A stretch of 64,000 bases of DNA. Source: Acidobacteriota bacterium (lineage in GTDB: Bacteria; Acidobacteriota; Holophagae; Acanthopleuribacterales; Acanthopleuribacteraceae). Location of the stretch: assembly GCA_020439745.1 (NCBI GenBank), contig JAGQSC010000021.1:186001-250000 (forward strand). The letters are read 5' to 3'. The notes below the pieces were generated by a model. It had not been told where the DNA came from. It made no database searches and saw nothing but the letters and a program-made list of their open reading frames with translations. Position numbers and translations under genes: made by a program. This document shows, one piece after another, positions 44,435 to 53,603 of this stretch (position 1 is the first letter of the stretch; the number at the start of each line of letters is the position of its first letter).

Positions 44435-45136
44435 TCAATCGCGCGACATGAAGAGCCGCAAGACGTACCAGAACATCAGGGCGACCGAAGCGAATAGCTG
44501 CAGTGCCGCACCCACGTAGGCATCTTCTGGAAAATGCCGCAACACGTTCGATGTGTCGTACAGGATGGCAGCTCCAGCTAGAGCAATCATGGCTACGGAG
44601 AACAGGGTTCCCAAATTGAATCCAAATAGCAATGAAGCGCCGATCAGGATCAAGGCAACCACGAATCCCCACTTCAGGAATACGCCCAGAAACGAGAAAT
44701 CCTTGCGAGAGAACCAGGCGACAGCCGTCAGAGCTGCGAATCCAACCACAGTCACTTGAGCCGCACTGTTGATCATCTCAGCGCCGCCTTTCATCATGGC
44801 GATGAACAGGAGCGGTACGAAGATGATGGACTCCGCTACCACAAAAAGACCCAACCCAAAATACTGCGAAGCTTGAGACTTGGCAGACTGAGCAAAATGG
44901 CTGGCGATCCAGCTAATCACCATAAAACCACCCAAAACCAGCAGCCATGAGCCAGAGAGCATGGCTCGCGCCATGTTTTGAGCCATGCCGCTCTGAAAGT
45001 AGAACACTTCCAGCATGGTGAAAGCCAACGTGGCACCAAGCAGGTGTAAATAGGTTTTCTTGATGAATGTGGCCCGCGTGTTTTCGCTGGCCCAGGCAAC
45101 AGCGTTGCGATTGCCGTATGTGTCTTGACCGTACAT
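44435..45136 (-). CDS. Bax inhibitor-1/YccA family membrane protein
   Basis: A protein of about 233 residues starting at ATG 45136 (GGGGGA upstream). Seven hydrophobic segments are visible and the FNLGTLFSVAMIALAGAAILYDT signature with a C-terminal LFASVALMFWYVLRLF matches the BI-1/TMBIM family (YccA, YbhL). These are calcium-leak or FtsH-linked proteins. An in-frame ORF extends 73 codons further up but without family similarity. Monocistronic. Confidence 0.88.
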   Translation of the reverse strand: MYGQDTYGNRNAVAWASENTRATFIKKTYLHLLGATLAFTMLEVFYFQSGMAQNMARAMLSGSWLLVLGGFMVISWIASHFAQSAKSQASQYFGLGLFVVAESIIFVPLLFIAMMKGGAEMINSAAQVTVVGFAALTAVAWFSRKDFSFLGVFLKWGFVVALILIGASLLFGFNLGTLFSVAMIALAGAAILYDTSNVLRHFPEDAYVGAALQLFASVALMFWYVLRLFMSRD

Positions 45137-45457
45137 GAGGTCCCCCATAACAACGAATGGTGCCATTCTATCTAAACATGGCTGATGCCGCAAAGCGTCA
45201 TCTAGGCATAGGTATACGTGATTTTTGTGGTTGGGTTTAGGTGACCTGAGTGGAATGCACCTCCGTCTTGTCGCGCAAAAAAGACCTGAGAACGCTAAAA
45301 GGTCTTGCTCCGATAATAGGACGAGAGAGAACCTGACCATCAACTCCCATGACAAGTCTTTTACAATTTGGGAAGATGCTTGTGACCCTTGCCCACGCCA
45401 CGTGACTTAGATTGACCGTGATCTCGCGGAGATCGATTTACGCGTACGGAGGCTTCA
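45137..45457. other. Divergent intergenic region, nothing recognised
   Basis: About 320 bases between divergent genes. It holds short imperfect dyads (for example ATCTCGCGGAGAT at 45421-45433) but no convincing promoter pair, ORF or RNA was made out. Confidence 0.35.
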
Positions 45458-46786
45458 ATGATAAAACCTGCCTATTTGTTAATTTTGAGTTCCATCTGGT
45501 CCTTGGCTGGTGGATCTGTGAACTGTCGTTTGGAATTGGACCGCGGCGTTTTGCCGGCCGGAAGTCAGCAGCGTGCCGTGCTGCGTCTAAGCTTATTAAG
45601 CGAAGCGTCGGGGTTAAACACATTGCGTCCACCGGTGGCCCTGGCCATTGCCCTGGACCGCTCAGGTTCGATGGAGGGCGACAAGCTGCAGAAAGCCAAG
45701 GAAGCGGCTTTGGTCGCCTTTGAGAGTCTGGCTCCAGACGATTTGTTCTCGTTGGTGATTTATGATGACCAAGTTCAGACCCTCATTGAAGCGCAGCCCG
45801 TGCGACAAATCCGCAAGAAAGTGGAAACGGTTTTGGGGATTACGGCTGGAAATTATACGGCGCTGTTCGGCGGCGTGAGTCAAGCTGCTTCGGAGTTGCG
45901 GAAGTTCAATCATCTGCCGCACTTGAAGCGATTGATCCTTCTGAGTGATGGCTTGGCCAATGTGGGACCCTCCTCACCCGAAGAATTGGGGCGGTTGGGT
46001 GTGGCCCTAGCCAAAGAAGGCATCACCATTACCACCATTGGACTGGGCGATGATTACAATGAAGACTTGATGACTCGGTTGTCCCAAAGTAGCGACGGCA
46101 ATACCTACTATGTACGTTCTTCTGACCAACTTCCTCAAGTATTCAAAGCAGAAATGGGTGATGTGTTTAATGTAGTTGCCCGCAACGTCAAGGCCAAAAT
46201 CGCGTTCCCTGAAGGTATCAAGCCGTTGGCCCTCATTGGTCGGGAAGGCAAGATCGCTGGGCGCCTGGTTGAGGTGGATTTCAATGAACTCTGCGGAAGC
46301 CAGGAAAAGCTGGTGCTTGTGGAAGTTGAGGTGGCTCGTGCTGTGGCCAATAGTCGCCTGAAGATTGCCAGTGCGGAAGTCGCCTATCTCGATGTTCAGT
46401 CGCAGGAAAATTTGATTGAGAAGCCCGCAATCGAAGTGGATGTGTCTGAAGACCAAGCCGTAGTACAGGCTTCCAGTAACTTGGTGGTCCAAAACAACTA
46501 CCTCATGAACGCTAACGCGATGGCCATGGATCGGGCGGTGGACCTGGCCGACCAAGGCCAGGTTGATGAGGCTGTTCGGCAACTTAAGGATTCCAGTCAG
46601 TCGCTTCGACAGAAGGGACGCGAAAACAATGATGCCGAACTCATTCGGAAAGCCACGGAGATGGATGCGCTAGCTGATAAGATTCAAAAAGAAGGCATGA
46701 CCAAGAAATCGCGAAAAACGATGCGCACCGACAGCTATCAAACCAAGAAGCAACAAGTCACCAGCTCAGATGACGACCAAGACTGA
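45458..46786 (+). CDS. Secreted von Willebrand factor A domain protein
   Basis: A 442-residue exported protein with GGAGG upstream. A leader (MIKPAYLLILSSIWSLAGG) leads to a VIT-like strand set and a vWA domain with an intact MIDAS (DRSGSM at about 67-72, Thr in TAGNYTALFGG, and SDGLANVG). After residue 235 a beta domain and a Lys/Glu-rich helical tail (RKTMRTDSYQTKKQQ) follow. It resembles the YfbK/BatA-type class. The histidine kinase gene starts ten bases later, so signal sensing may depend on it. Confidence 0.85.
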   Translation: MIKPAYLLILSSIWSLAGGSVNCRLELDRGVLPAGSQQRAVLRLSLLSEASGLNTLRPPVALAIALDRSGSMEGDKLQKAKEAALVAFESLAPDDLFSLVIYDDQVQTLIEAQPVRQIRKKVETVLGITAGNYTALFGGVSQAASELRKFNHLPHLKRLILLSDGLANVGPSSPEELGRLGVALAKEGITITTIGLGDDYNEDLMTRLSQSSDGNTYYVRSSDQLPQVFKAEMGDVFNVVARNVKAKIAFPEGIKPLALIGREGKIAGRLVEVDFNELCGSQEKLVLVEVEVARAVANSRLKIASAEVAYLDVQSQENLIEKPAIEVDVSEDQAVVQASSNLVVQNNYLMNANAMAMDRAVDLADQGQVDEAVRQLKDSSQSLRQKGRENNDAELIRKATEMDALADKIQKEGMTKKSRKTMRTDSYQTKKQQVTSSDDDQD

Positions 46787-46795
46787 GTTGGGTCT

Positions 46796-48286
46796 GTGAG
46801 CGCGAGACTGATCTTTACCGTCTCTGCGATTGCCACGATGTTGTTGGCAGTCGTATCTGGGTATGGATTGGTTCGGATGCGTCAAAGGAGCCTCTCTGAT
46901 CACCAAATGGGTCTCCGCCTTCAGGCGGAGGCCCTTTCTCGTCAAATCGAGGGACAACTTCAATCCATCCGCAATCAGCTCTCTCTCGAATTGAACCAAT
47001 TCAGTCAAAACGATCTCGCGCTACTTCCCTTGGTGCGAAATGTATTTGCATGGCATGACGATCGTGGTCTGGTATTGCCGAACCCGAATAGCGTGTTGTC
47101 TGGAGAAGAAAGTGCCTTTATATCCCGTTTCGAATCGCTTTTCGGTAGGTTCGTGGTCCCCAAAGGGGAAGACGGGATTGGCGATGAAGTGAACTGGACA
47201 ACATGGTTTTGGGGTGACCAACTGCATATGGTTGCTTGGCAGCGGCGAGGTCCACAAGTGATTGGGGTTGAGGTTGAAATGTCCATGTTGTTATCCATGG
47301 TACTTCCTCAAATCAAACCGCCTACGAACGCAGTGCAGGTGCGCATTCTGGATGATCAATTACGTCTTGTGGCCGTGTATGGCGCCGAGCGCGGCGAACA
47401 TAACAAGGTATCAACCATGATTGGCTCAACCCTACCTCATTGGTCCGTGGAAATAGCGGAGCCAAACAAATTCACGGGCTTATCGGTGTGGCTTCAGGTT
47501 GCGGTTGGTTCACTGCTCATTCTCACTTTGGGTTCCATTCTGACCAGTGCCTGGTTGTTAAGCCAGCGGGTCCGACGGGCGCAACTTGATGCAGCGCGAA
47601 AAAGTAACTTTGTGTCGAATGTATCCCATGAGCTGAAGACACCGCTGACGTCCATTCGCATGTATGCGGAACTCATGGCTGAGGGGCGTGCCAAAAATAC
47701 CGAGCAAATGCGCGGCTACGCGACTATTATTGGCGAGGAGGCTCAACGTTTGTCCCGGTTGGTTCACAACGTTCTGAGTCTAGGCCGTTTGGAACGCGGC
47801 GACGTGCGCACACGTTGTGAACCAGTGTCCCTGAATCCTTTCCTGAGGAAGGTCCACCAATTGGCAAGTCCACTGTTGGACGAATGGTCTTGTGAATTGA
47901 AGCTTGAACTCTTGGAGGATGAGAACGCGCAATTTGTCACCGATGCCGACGCCTTGGAACAAATCGTGTGGAATCTCATTGACAATGCCATCAAGTACGG
48001 TAAACCGGCTGACGGCGATCATAAGGTTGTATTGAGTGTGCGCAAGCAAGGCACCTGTGTGGAGATTTCAGTCAAAGACCGTGGCATAGGTCTGGCACCG
48101 GACAAGGTCGCCAAGGTATTTGATCCTTTTTACCGCGTAGATGATCGACTCGACAGCCGAGTGGCAGGATCGGGAATTGGATTGACGATTGCTCGGGGAT
48201 TGGCACAGCGCCTCGGTGGGCATTTGACTTACCGTGCAGGTGAAGGCGCCGAATTTGTGTGTATCCTCCCGGAGGAGTTGTCATGA
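46796..48286 (+). CDS. Membrane sensor histidine kinase
   Basis: A 496-residue protein from GTG 46796. Two membrane helices (about 5-27 and 229-250) bracket a periplasmic sensor of about 200 residues with no recognised fold. The cytoplasmic part holds HisKA (SHELKTPLTSIRMYAEL with the phospho-His) and HATPase_c (NLIDNAIKYGK, DRGIGLAP, GSGIGLTIARGLA). All boxes are intact. The stop overlaps the response regulator start (ATGA). Confidence 0.93.
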   Translation: MSARLIFTVSAIATMLLAVVSGYGLVRMRQRSLSDHQMGLRLQAEALSRQIEGQLQSIRNQLSLELNQFSQNDLALLPLVRNVFAWHDDRGLVLPNPNSVLSGEESAFISRFESLFGRFVVPKGEDGIGDEVNWTTWFWGDQLHMVAWQRRGPQVIGVEVEMSMLLSMVLPQIKPPTNAVQVRILDDQLRLVAVYGAERGEHNKVSTMIGSTLPHWSVEIAEPNKFTGLSVWLQVAVGSLLILTLGSILTSAWLLSQRVRRAQLDAARKSNFVSNVSHELKTPLTSIRMYAELMAEGRAKNTEQMRGYATIIGEEAQRLSRLVHNVLSLGRLERGDVRTRCEPVSLNPFLRKVHQLASPLLDEWSCELKLELLEDENAQFVTDADALEQIVWNLIDNAIKYGKPADGDHKVVLSVRKQGTCVEISVKDRGIGLAPDKVAKVFDPFYRVDDRLDSRVAGSGIGLTIARGLAQRLGGHLTYRAGEGAEFVCILPEELS

Positions 48287-48978
48287 CCCGAATACTGATT
48301 GCTGAAGACGATCGGCGGATTCGCGATGGTTTGGTTCAAACTCTAGAGTCTGAGGGTTATGTCGTGACTGCGGCAATGGATGGGAAGTCCGCCATCGCTT
48401 TTTGGAAACAAGAGAAATTCGACCTGATCGTGCTGGATGTGATGATGCCATACTTGAATGGCTACGATACCTGTCGAGAGATCAGGAAAACAGACGGTCA
48501 TACGCCAATCCTGTTTCTTACCGCCAAGACTGAGGAGATCGACAAGGTGGTTGGCCTAAAAATGGGCGGTGATGATTATGTGGCCAAACCATTTGGCATC
48601 CATGAACTGTTGGCGCGAATTGAGGCGCTAATCAGGCGTTCCAAGGGAGTGGTTCAATTAGCTGACGATGAGTCAAACTATCGCTTTGGCGCATTAGATG
48701 TAACGCCGCTGACCATGACGGGTCTGCGCGATGGGCATTCCGTCTCATTGACTCAACGTGAATTGAAGTTGATGCGTGCATTTGTTGAGCGACCCCAGCA
48801 AGTTCTTTCGCGGCAGCACTTGCTTGATGTGTGCTGGGGCGTCGAGTATTTGGGCACCACGCGCACCCTTGACCAGCATATTGCCCAATTGCGCAAGAAA
48901 GTAGAACCCGAGCCTGGGATGCCAACAGTCATCCTTACAGTACACGGTGTGGGTTATCGCTACGTGCCTTGTGAGTGA
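48283..48978 (+). CDS. OmpR-family response regulator
   Basis: A 231-residue regulator; GGAGGAG lies six bases upstream and the start overlaps the kinase stop. The receiver has the acidic pair (AEDD), the phospho-Asp in LIVLDVMMPY and the Lys in YVAKPF. The C-terminal winged helix ends LTVHGVGYRYV, the classic OmpR tail. It is probably phosphorylated by the preceding kinase. Targets may include its own operon, as no other candidate is evident. Confidence 0.94.
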   Translation: MTRILIAEDDRRIRDGLVQTLESEGYVVTAAMDGKSAIAFWKQEKFDLIVLDVMMPYLNGYDTCREIRKTDGHTPILFLTAKTEEIDKVVGLKMGGDDYVAKPFGIHELLARIEALIRRSKGVVQLADDESNYRFGALDVTPLTMTGLRDGHSVSLTQRELKLMRAFVERPQQVLSRQHLLDVCWGVEYLGTTRTLDQHIAQLRKKVEPEPGMPTVILTVHGVGYRYVPCE

Positions 48979-49001
48979 TATGATGTGCATAGGAGTAACA
49001 T

Positions 49002-49694
49002 ATGTGGCTGTGTTTGTTTGTGTTATGTCAGGAAGTGCCCAGTGCTGAAACCCTGTTGCAGCGGTCCATTGAGTACCACGATCCGCGGGGACTGTTCACG
49101 ACGCGACCGGTTGAGTTGACGTTTCACGACGAAATGACCGATGGCAGTCAACGCCGGGCGCACGCCAACATCGATGTGAAAGCGCAGTCCTTTCGTATGA
49201 CGCGTCAAACCGATGTGGAAATCGGTGTCGTCGTCAATCCAGACGCATGCTACATGACACTTAACGGTACCCAGCAAGTGACGCAGGAGATGCGTGACAG
49301 ATATCGGTTGAGCTGTGAACGCGCCATGATGGTTCGCAACTACATTACGTACCTATGGGGCCTACCCATGAAGCTGCGCGACCCGGGCACAATTCTGGAA
49401 GCGCCGTTCCTCGATGATTTCGAGGGCCAGCAGGTCTATGCCATGCGCGTCACCTACGCACCGGATGTGGGTGGAGATATTTGGTATTTTTATTTCCGAA
49501 CAAGCAATTGTGCGTTGGTGGGCTATCGCTTCTACCACGATGAGACCAAGGGGGATGGAGAAGTAATTGTCCTTTCGGGCGAAGTGCTAGGCGACGGTCT
49601 GCGACTGCCAGCCGAGCGTGCGTGGTACACCCATCAGGGCAACGAATGGCTGGGCACAGACCGCCTCAAATCCATCAAAGTCAGCAGTCATTAA
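49002..49694 (+). CDS. Exported DUF6503-like protein
   Basis: A 230-residue protein with TAGGAG before ATG 49002. A short leader (MWLCLFVLCQEVPSA) leads to YHDPRGLFTTRPVELTFHDE, which fits the DUF6503 (HDP.g.W) pattern, then a beta-rich body with YLWGLPMKLRDPGT. These proteins resemble lipoprotein-carrier barrels of the LolA type. It follows the regulator by 24 bases and may be a target or sensor accessory of the operon. Confidence 0.72.
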   Translation: MWLCLFVLCQEVPSAETLLQRSIEYHDPRGLFTTRPVELTFHDEMTDGSQRRAHANIDVKAQSFRMTRQTDVEIGVVVNPDACYMTLNGTQQVTQEMRDRYRLSCERAMMVRNYITYLWGLPMKLRDPGTILEAPFLDDFEGQQVYAMRVTYAPDVGGDIWYFYFRTSNCALVGYRFYHDETKGDGEVIVLSGEVLGDGLRLPAERAWYTHQGNEWLGTDRLKSIKVSSH

Positions 49695-49864
49695 GCCACC
49701 AATTCAATTTGAGGTGTACCTCCACGATTACTCGAGAACCATTGGAAGGTGACCAAACGCTTGCTTGAATTGATGACTTTGTAGGCAATCGCAAGCTTGG
49801 CAGGTCGGCTCTTGATCAACTCATTCACCATCAGTGATTGGCTGTTAATCAGCTGCTGCAGCAG
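49691..49864 (-). pseudogene. Possible gene remnant, C-terminal fragment only
   Basis: On the minus strand a frame closed by a stop at 49865-49867 and ending at 49691-49693 encodes LLQQLINSQSLMVNELIKSR and continues 37 residues more with ordinary protein composition. No start with ribosome binding site is visible, so it looks like the tail of a decayed gene. It shares bases with the DUF6503 gene end. Chance cannot be excluded. Confidence 0.3.
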
Positions 49865-49935
49865 TTATGAATAAAACAAGGTGACGGTAGTCCCCAATAT
49901 TCATACACACCTAATCATTGACTGCGCGCAAGAAT

Positions 49936-51978
49936 CTAATTCAAAGGATGAAAAAAGCTTTGCAGTGCGCGGACAGCCCGATCCATGCGGTTGAATACGG
50001 GAATGTTGGTTGATTTCAGAGCGTCACGCATGGGTTGATAACGCGGGCCACCTTCTATCACGGTGATCATGCGACGATGAGTTCCCAGTTGCTGAAGTGA
50101 CTGAACGATGTCGGTGTCCCGCCATTCTTCAGGCAGCGTGGCGAGTGCTGGTGTCAAAGGCACGCAGCCCACCACCACGAAGTCGTATTGTTCGAGCAGC
50201 ACCGCAACTGCCTCCGCGAAACAGGCGTCATTCATCATGGGGGTGACGTCAAATGGATTGTCGATCTTTACCAGCCCTTGCAAGCGACAATTTGTGAGTA
50301 GTCGTCTTAACTTTTCTTCCAGGTGTGCTTCGATGGGCGCAAGCGCCAAGCCCTGGTCGGCCGCAGCCACGCATTCAAAACCGGCGTTGCTGATGACGGC
50401 AATGCGCGGGTCTCTTGGCAATGGATCCAAACAACTCACCACGGTGAGCCAATCTGCCATGTCGTCCAGGTTTTCCATGACGACGATTCCGGCCTGTCGC
50501 GCCAACTGCTCAAAAAGCCGGTAATCACCTGCCATGGACGTGGTGTGGCTGGCACTCGCTTGTTGGCCCGCTGGCGTCCTACTGGCTCGATAGACAGCGA
50601 TCATTTTGCCCCCATCTCGAAGGGAACGCGCGGCATCCAAGACTTTGCGTCCACCATCTTGTTGAAAGCCTTCCACATATAACGCAAATGCCTCGCACAA
50701 AGGATCGGCGCCGCAAACGTCAAGGAAATCTGAAAACGTAAGATCAACTTGATTGCCTAACGAAATGGCATATCTAGGCGCCAAAGGAGAAAGTTGGTCC
50801 AGAAGGGCAGCCATGTACGCGCCACTTTGGGACAAGATGGCAAAACCGTCGTCTCGCCGTGTGAGCGATGGGAGTTTATGGGACGGTAAAAAAAGGGTGT
50901 CCAGTCGGCCCGGTACGGATCGGATTCCAAGGCTGTTGGGTCCATTGACAACAGGCCCCCCGTTGTCTTTGGACCTGGACTTCTGAATGATATCCCGCAA
51001 GAAACCATCTGAATCGGAACCGCCTGGAATCAGGATGACCGAAGCCGTCTTATCCATAAGCGAAGGTAGCGATTCTTGTGCCTTGACGGCAGGAATGGCA
51101 ACGACCACAGTGTCCAGGTCTTCTGGCAAGGCAGACACCTCGGCCACACACTTGCACCCGTCAAGTTCACGCGCGCCCGGTTTTACGATGGTTATCTGAT
51201 GAGGTTTGTGGTGTTGTAGGAGCTGGTTGAGGATGATTCGGCCCGGAGATTGTGGCTGAGACGAGACGCCGATGATGGCCATTTTTTGGGGTCTCAACAG
51301 CCTGTGAATCTTTTGTTTGGGTCGATCAGGTGGCGTCGTAACTGGCTCCGACGTTTGGGCAAGGATATCCAAAGCCATCCAGCCATGTTTCGAGTGAATC
51401 AATGGGTTGATTTCGATTTCGAACAAGCTGTTGGGGATAAGATCAGCAACGTTCGGCCAGAGTTGGCGTAAACAGGACGCAAGACTGTGAATCGTCTCGG
51501 GCGGTGTTGCCTTGAGCGCGGCCAGTGATTCCAGAAAATCAATGTCTTTTGGACTTCTAAACACCCCTAATGCATTTGCAGGATTGAAACTGGCCGTGAT
51601 GGATTCGGCGTGACTGCCGCCCATGGCCAGTATGCCAACGAGCCCGTACTCCCGTGTCCATTTGAAGCTGAGCAAGAGTTCGCTTCCCCAGTGGAAGTCG
51701 TGGGTCACGTATTCGAAAATGCCAAAACCTTTGACATTGGAAAGCCGGCCACGCATGCGCGCCATCGTCTTTTTGACTTCGCTTGGCTTGACAATCTCCA
51801 AAGCTCCGGCCTTCACCTTGTGGAGTAAGCCTGGTGCCATGGCTTTGACCACAACGCAATCCGATTGAAGCGGCGATAAGTCCGCCTCATCGCGATCGAC
51901 CCAGATCATCTTGGGTGTTGCCAGTCCGAGCTGAGAGGGTACCTGCCACGCATGTTGGTCGTCGAGCCAGATGCCCAT
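49936..51978 (-). CDS. ADP-forming acyl-CoA synthetase, ATP-grasp domain first
   Basis: About 680 residues. Residues 1-215 form the ATP-grasp (beta) domain; a CoA-binding Rossmann domain (MAIIGVSSQPQSPGRIIL) and the succinyl-CoA-ligase-like domains follow. ASHTTSMAGD carries the phospho-His (about His478) used to pass phosphate between halves. Such enzymes turn acyl-CoA, ADP and phosphate into acid, CoA and ATP. The start at 51978 comes three bases after the preceding stop, so translation is coupled. It ends the oxidoreductase operon, which fits energy conservation from its acyl-CoA product. Confidence 0.9.
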   Translation of the reverse strand: MGIWLDDQHAWQVPSQLGLATPKMIWVDRDEADLSPLQSDCVVVKAMAPGLLHKVKAGALEIVKPSEVKKTMARMRGRLSNVKGFGIFEYVTHDFHWGSELLLSFKWTREYGLVGILAMGGSHAESITASFNPANALGVFRSPKDIDFLESLAALKATPPETIHSLASCLRQLWPNVADLIPNSLFEIEINPLIHSKHGWMALDILAQTSEPVTTPPDRPKQKIHRLLRPQKMAIIGVSSQPQSPGRIILNQLLQHHKPHQITIVKPGARELDGCKCVAEVSALPEDLDTVVVAIPAVKAQESLPSLMDKTASVILIPGGSDSDGFLRDIIQKSRSKDNGGPVVNGPNSLGIRSVPGRLDTLFLPSHKLPSLTRRDDGFAILSQSGAYMAALLDQLSPLAPRYAISLGNQVDLTFSDFLDVCGADPLCEAFALYVEGFQQDGGRKVLDAARSLRDGGKMIAVYRASRTPAGQQASASHTTSMAGDYRLFEQLARQAGIVVMENLDDMADWLTVVSCLDPLPRDPRIAVISNAGFECVAAADQGLALAPIEAHLEEKLRRLLTNCRLQGLVKIDNPFDVTPMMNDACFAEAVAVLLEQYDFVVVGCVPLTPALATLPEEWRDTDIVQSLQQLGTHRRMITVIEGGPRYQPMRDALKSTNIPVFNRMDRAVRALQSFFHPLN

Positions 51979-51980
51979 GG

Positions 51981-53603
51981 CTATTTCATGCGTGCGCCTT
52001 GTTCTTCCACGGCGAAAATCCAACCAGCAATCTTACCCGGAAGGATGATGTTCTCGTCGTGCCAGAAGCGCTCCGTTCGAAGGTATCGGCTAGAGGTATC
52101 GTCATCCGGGACTTGCTCAATCTCCTGGTGGATGATGTCAAAGCGATCAATCCATCTCTGGCAATTTCGCAAGCGAAGATCCACCCAACCGTCATGCACC
52201 CATTTCTCAAGCTTTTCCGCGGTAACGGGTTCCTGCTCAGCGTTTGGAGGTACGATCAGTTTGGGTCCGCGAATCAAATTTCCGTCTTCCAGCAAGATCG
52301 GCACGCCAATGGCGGCAATGCGGTTGGCGTGTTCTGGCTCTTCAACCATCAAGCGATTGAGCTTGTCGCACAGCTGTTGTGCCGTCAAGGCACGCACTTT
52401 CTGCATTTCGCCGCAGACCAATCGCAACAAATGAGCTTCAAACAAAAGCTTGCTCAGCCGAGGTGGACCGAGCATTTCGAATGCCACACTATCTACCTGA
52501 TGTTTCTGTTCAAGTTCCACCATGCGTTCAAGGGCCCAGTGCCGCATGAGACCAGCTCGATAAGACGGGCCGATGATGGTTGTATCCAATGCACCGATGA
52601 TATCAAAGCCCGTATTACCGCCTTCGACTTCAAAAACCAGATGTTGCGCGATCTCTTCGGGCGTCACGAATTCCATCTGTTCGCAGGTAGTTAGTGCCGA
52701 GAACTCTTCCAGGCTGAAAATGCCATTTTCGCCGGTATCAATGAAGACGTTCTGCAGGGTGTCATCGCGCACCTGGGCCGCATCGGGATTGTGAGTAGAC
52801 ATATGGGAGCCCAAGGGGATGGGGCGGGCGTCCACCATCTTGATGGGCACACCTTTTCTGGAAATGGGTCCATAGCCAATCTTCTTCCATGCGATCGCAG
52901 CCGCCGGTTTCAGTTCCTTGGTAATTGGGGCACCTGGCGTGCGGCCCATGAGGAAGAGCATCATCGAATGGGCACCTGCCATGGCGCTCTTGGAAAGCAA
53001 TACCCGGCTGGGCTTTTCTTCCGAATGGGTGTAGGGGATGTTTAGACCCATCCCGCCTGTGCCTGTGGTGCCTATCTTGCCGTAGAATTTGGTTCCGAAA
53101 TCGATCATGCCACGGTAGAGGACCTGAATGTGACGGATCAGTCTAGGTATGTACAACGCATCCAGGAGTTGAGCAGCGGTTTCCTCGGTTAGCTGTTTTT
53201 CCTGCAGTTCGCTGAATAGCGATTCAGCACTCTTGAACACGTTGCGATAGGCAATGGCCGTAGCGGTGTTGACACAATCAATCAGAATTTGCGGTTTGTG
53301 CCTTTGGATGATGGTGTAGAGCGTGAACTCCTTTAGGTTCTCGTTGGTAATGGGCATGATGTGCGTGGCAATGGCATCCAGACCCGTTGCGCCTGCTCGA
53401 CCCAAAATGTCACCGGAACATGCGGTCAGCTTTGTGACGCCTGCATGGGGCGCATGTTCTTCCACCGCTTGGTCAGCTTCCACTTGATGGAGACTGTGAA
53501 TCACGATTTCGGCAGGCTCTTTAGGCAGCAGGGCGTTGATGATCGCGCGACCCACAAGCCCATGACCACCCAAAACCAATACCCTTGTTCCTTGAATTAA
53601 CAT
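51981..53603 (-). CDS. Rossmann-fold (extended SDR/saccharopine-dehydrogenase-like) protein, role unknown
   Basis: A 540-residue protein; AAGGAG precedes ATG 53603. VLVLGGHGLVGRAIINALL is a nucleotide-binding turn, but there is no obvious YxxxK pair. The remaining 400 residues (FYGKIGTTGTGGMGLNIPYTHS, FDIIGALDTTIIGPSY) are not familiar. It overlaps the oxidoreductase gene by seven bases and is followed by the acyl-CoA synthetase after three, so it almost surely works in the same pathway. A CoA-product dehydrogenase or a carrier is conceivable; neither is shown. Confidence 0.7.
   Translation of the reverse strand: MLIQGTRVLVLGGHGLVGRAIINALLPKEPAEIVIHSLHQVEADQAVEEHAPHAGVTKLTACSGDILGRAGATGLDAIATHIMPITNENLKEFTLYTIIQRHKPQILIDCVNTATAIAYRNVFKSAESLFSELQEKQLTEETAAQLLDALYIPRLIRHIQVLYRGMIDFGTKFYGKIGTTGTGGMGLNIPYTHSEEKPSRVLLSKSAMAGAHSMMLFLMGRTPGAPITKELKPAAAIAWKKIGYGPISRKGVPIKMVDARPIPLGSHMSTHNPDAAQVRDDTLQNVFIDTGENGIFSLEEFSALTTCEQMEFVTPEEIAQHLVFEVEGGNTGFDIIGALDTTIIGPSYRAGLMRHWALERMVELEQKHQVDSVAFEMLGPPRLSKLLFEAHLLRLVCGEMQKVRALTAQQLCDKLNRLMVEEPEHANRIAAIGVPILLEDGNLIRGPKLIVPPNAEQEPVTAEKLEKWVHDGWVDLRLRNCQRWIDRFDIIHQEIEQVPDDDTSSRYLRTERFWHDENIILPGKIAGWIFAVEEQGARMK

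Noticed and set aside
49691-49864. Considered as an intact small gene
   Set aside because: No start codon with a ribosome binding site and it overlaps the end of the convergent gene; kept only as a low-confidence remnant.
51915-52694. 259-codon plus-strand frame across the acyl-CoA synthetase and Rossmann genes
   Set aside because: Spans the antisense of two overlapping real genes, which is not how a real gene would lie here; product has no known pattern.
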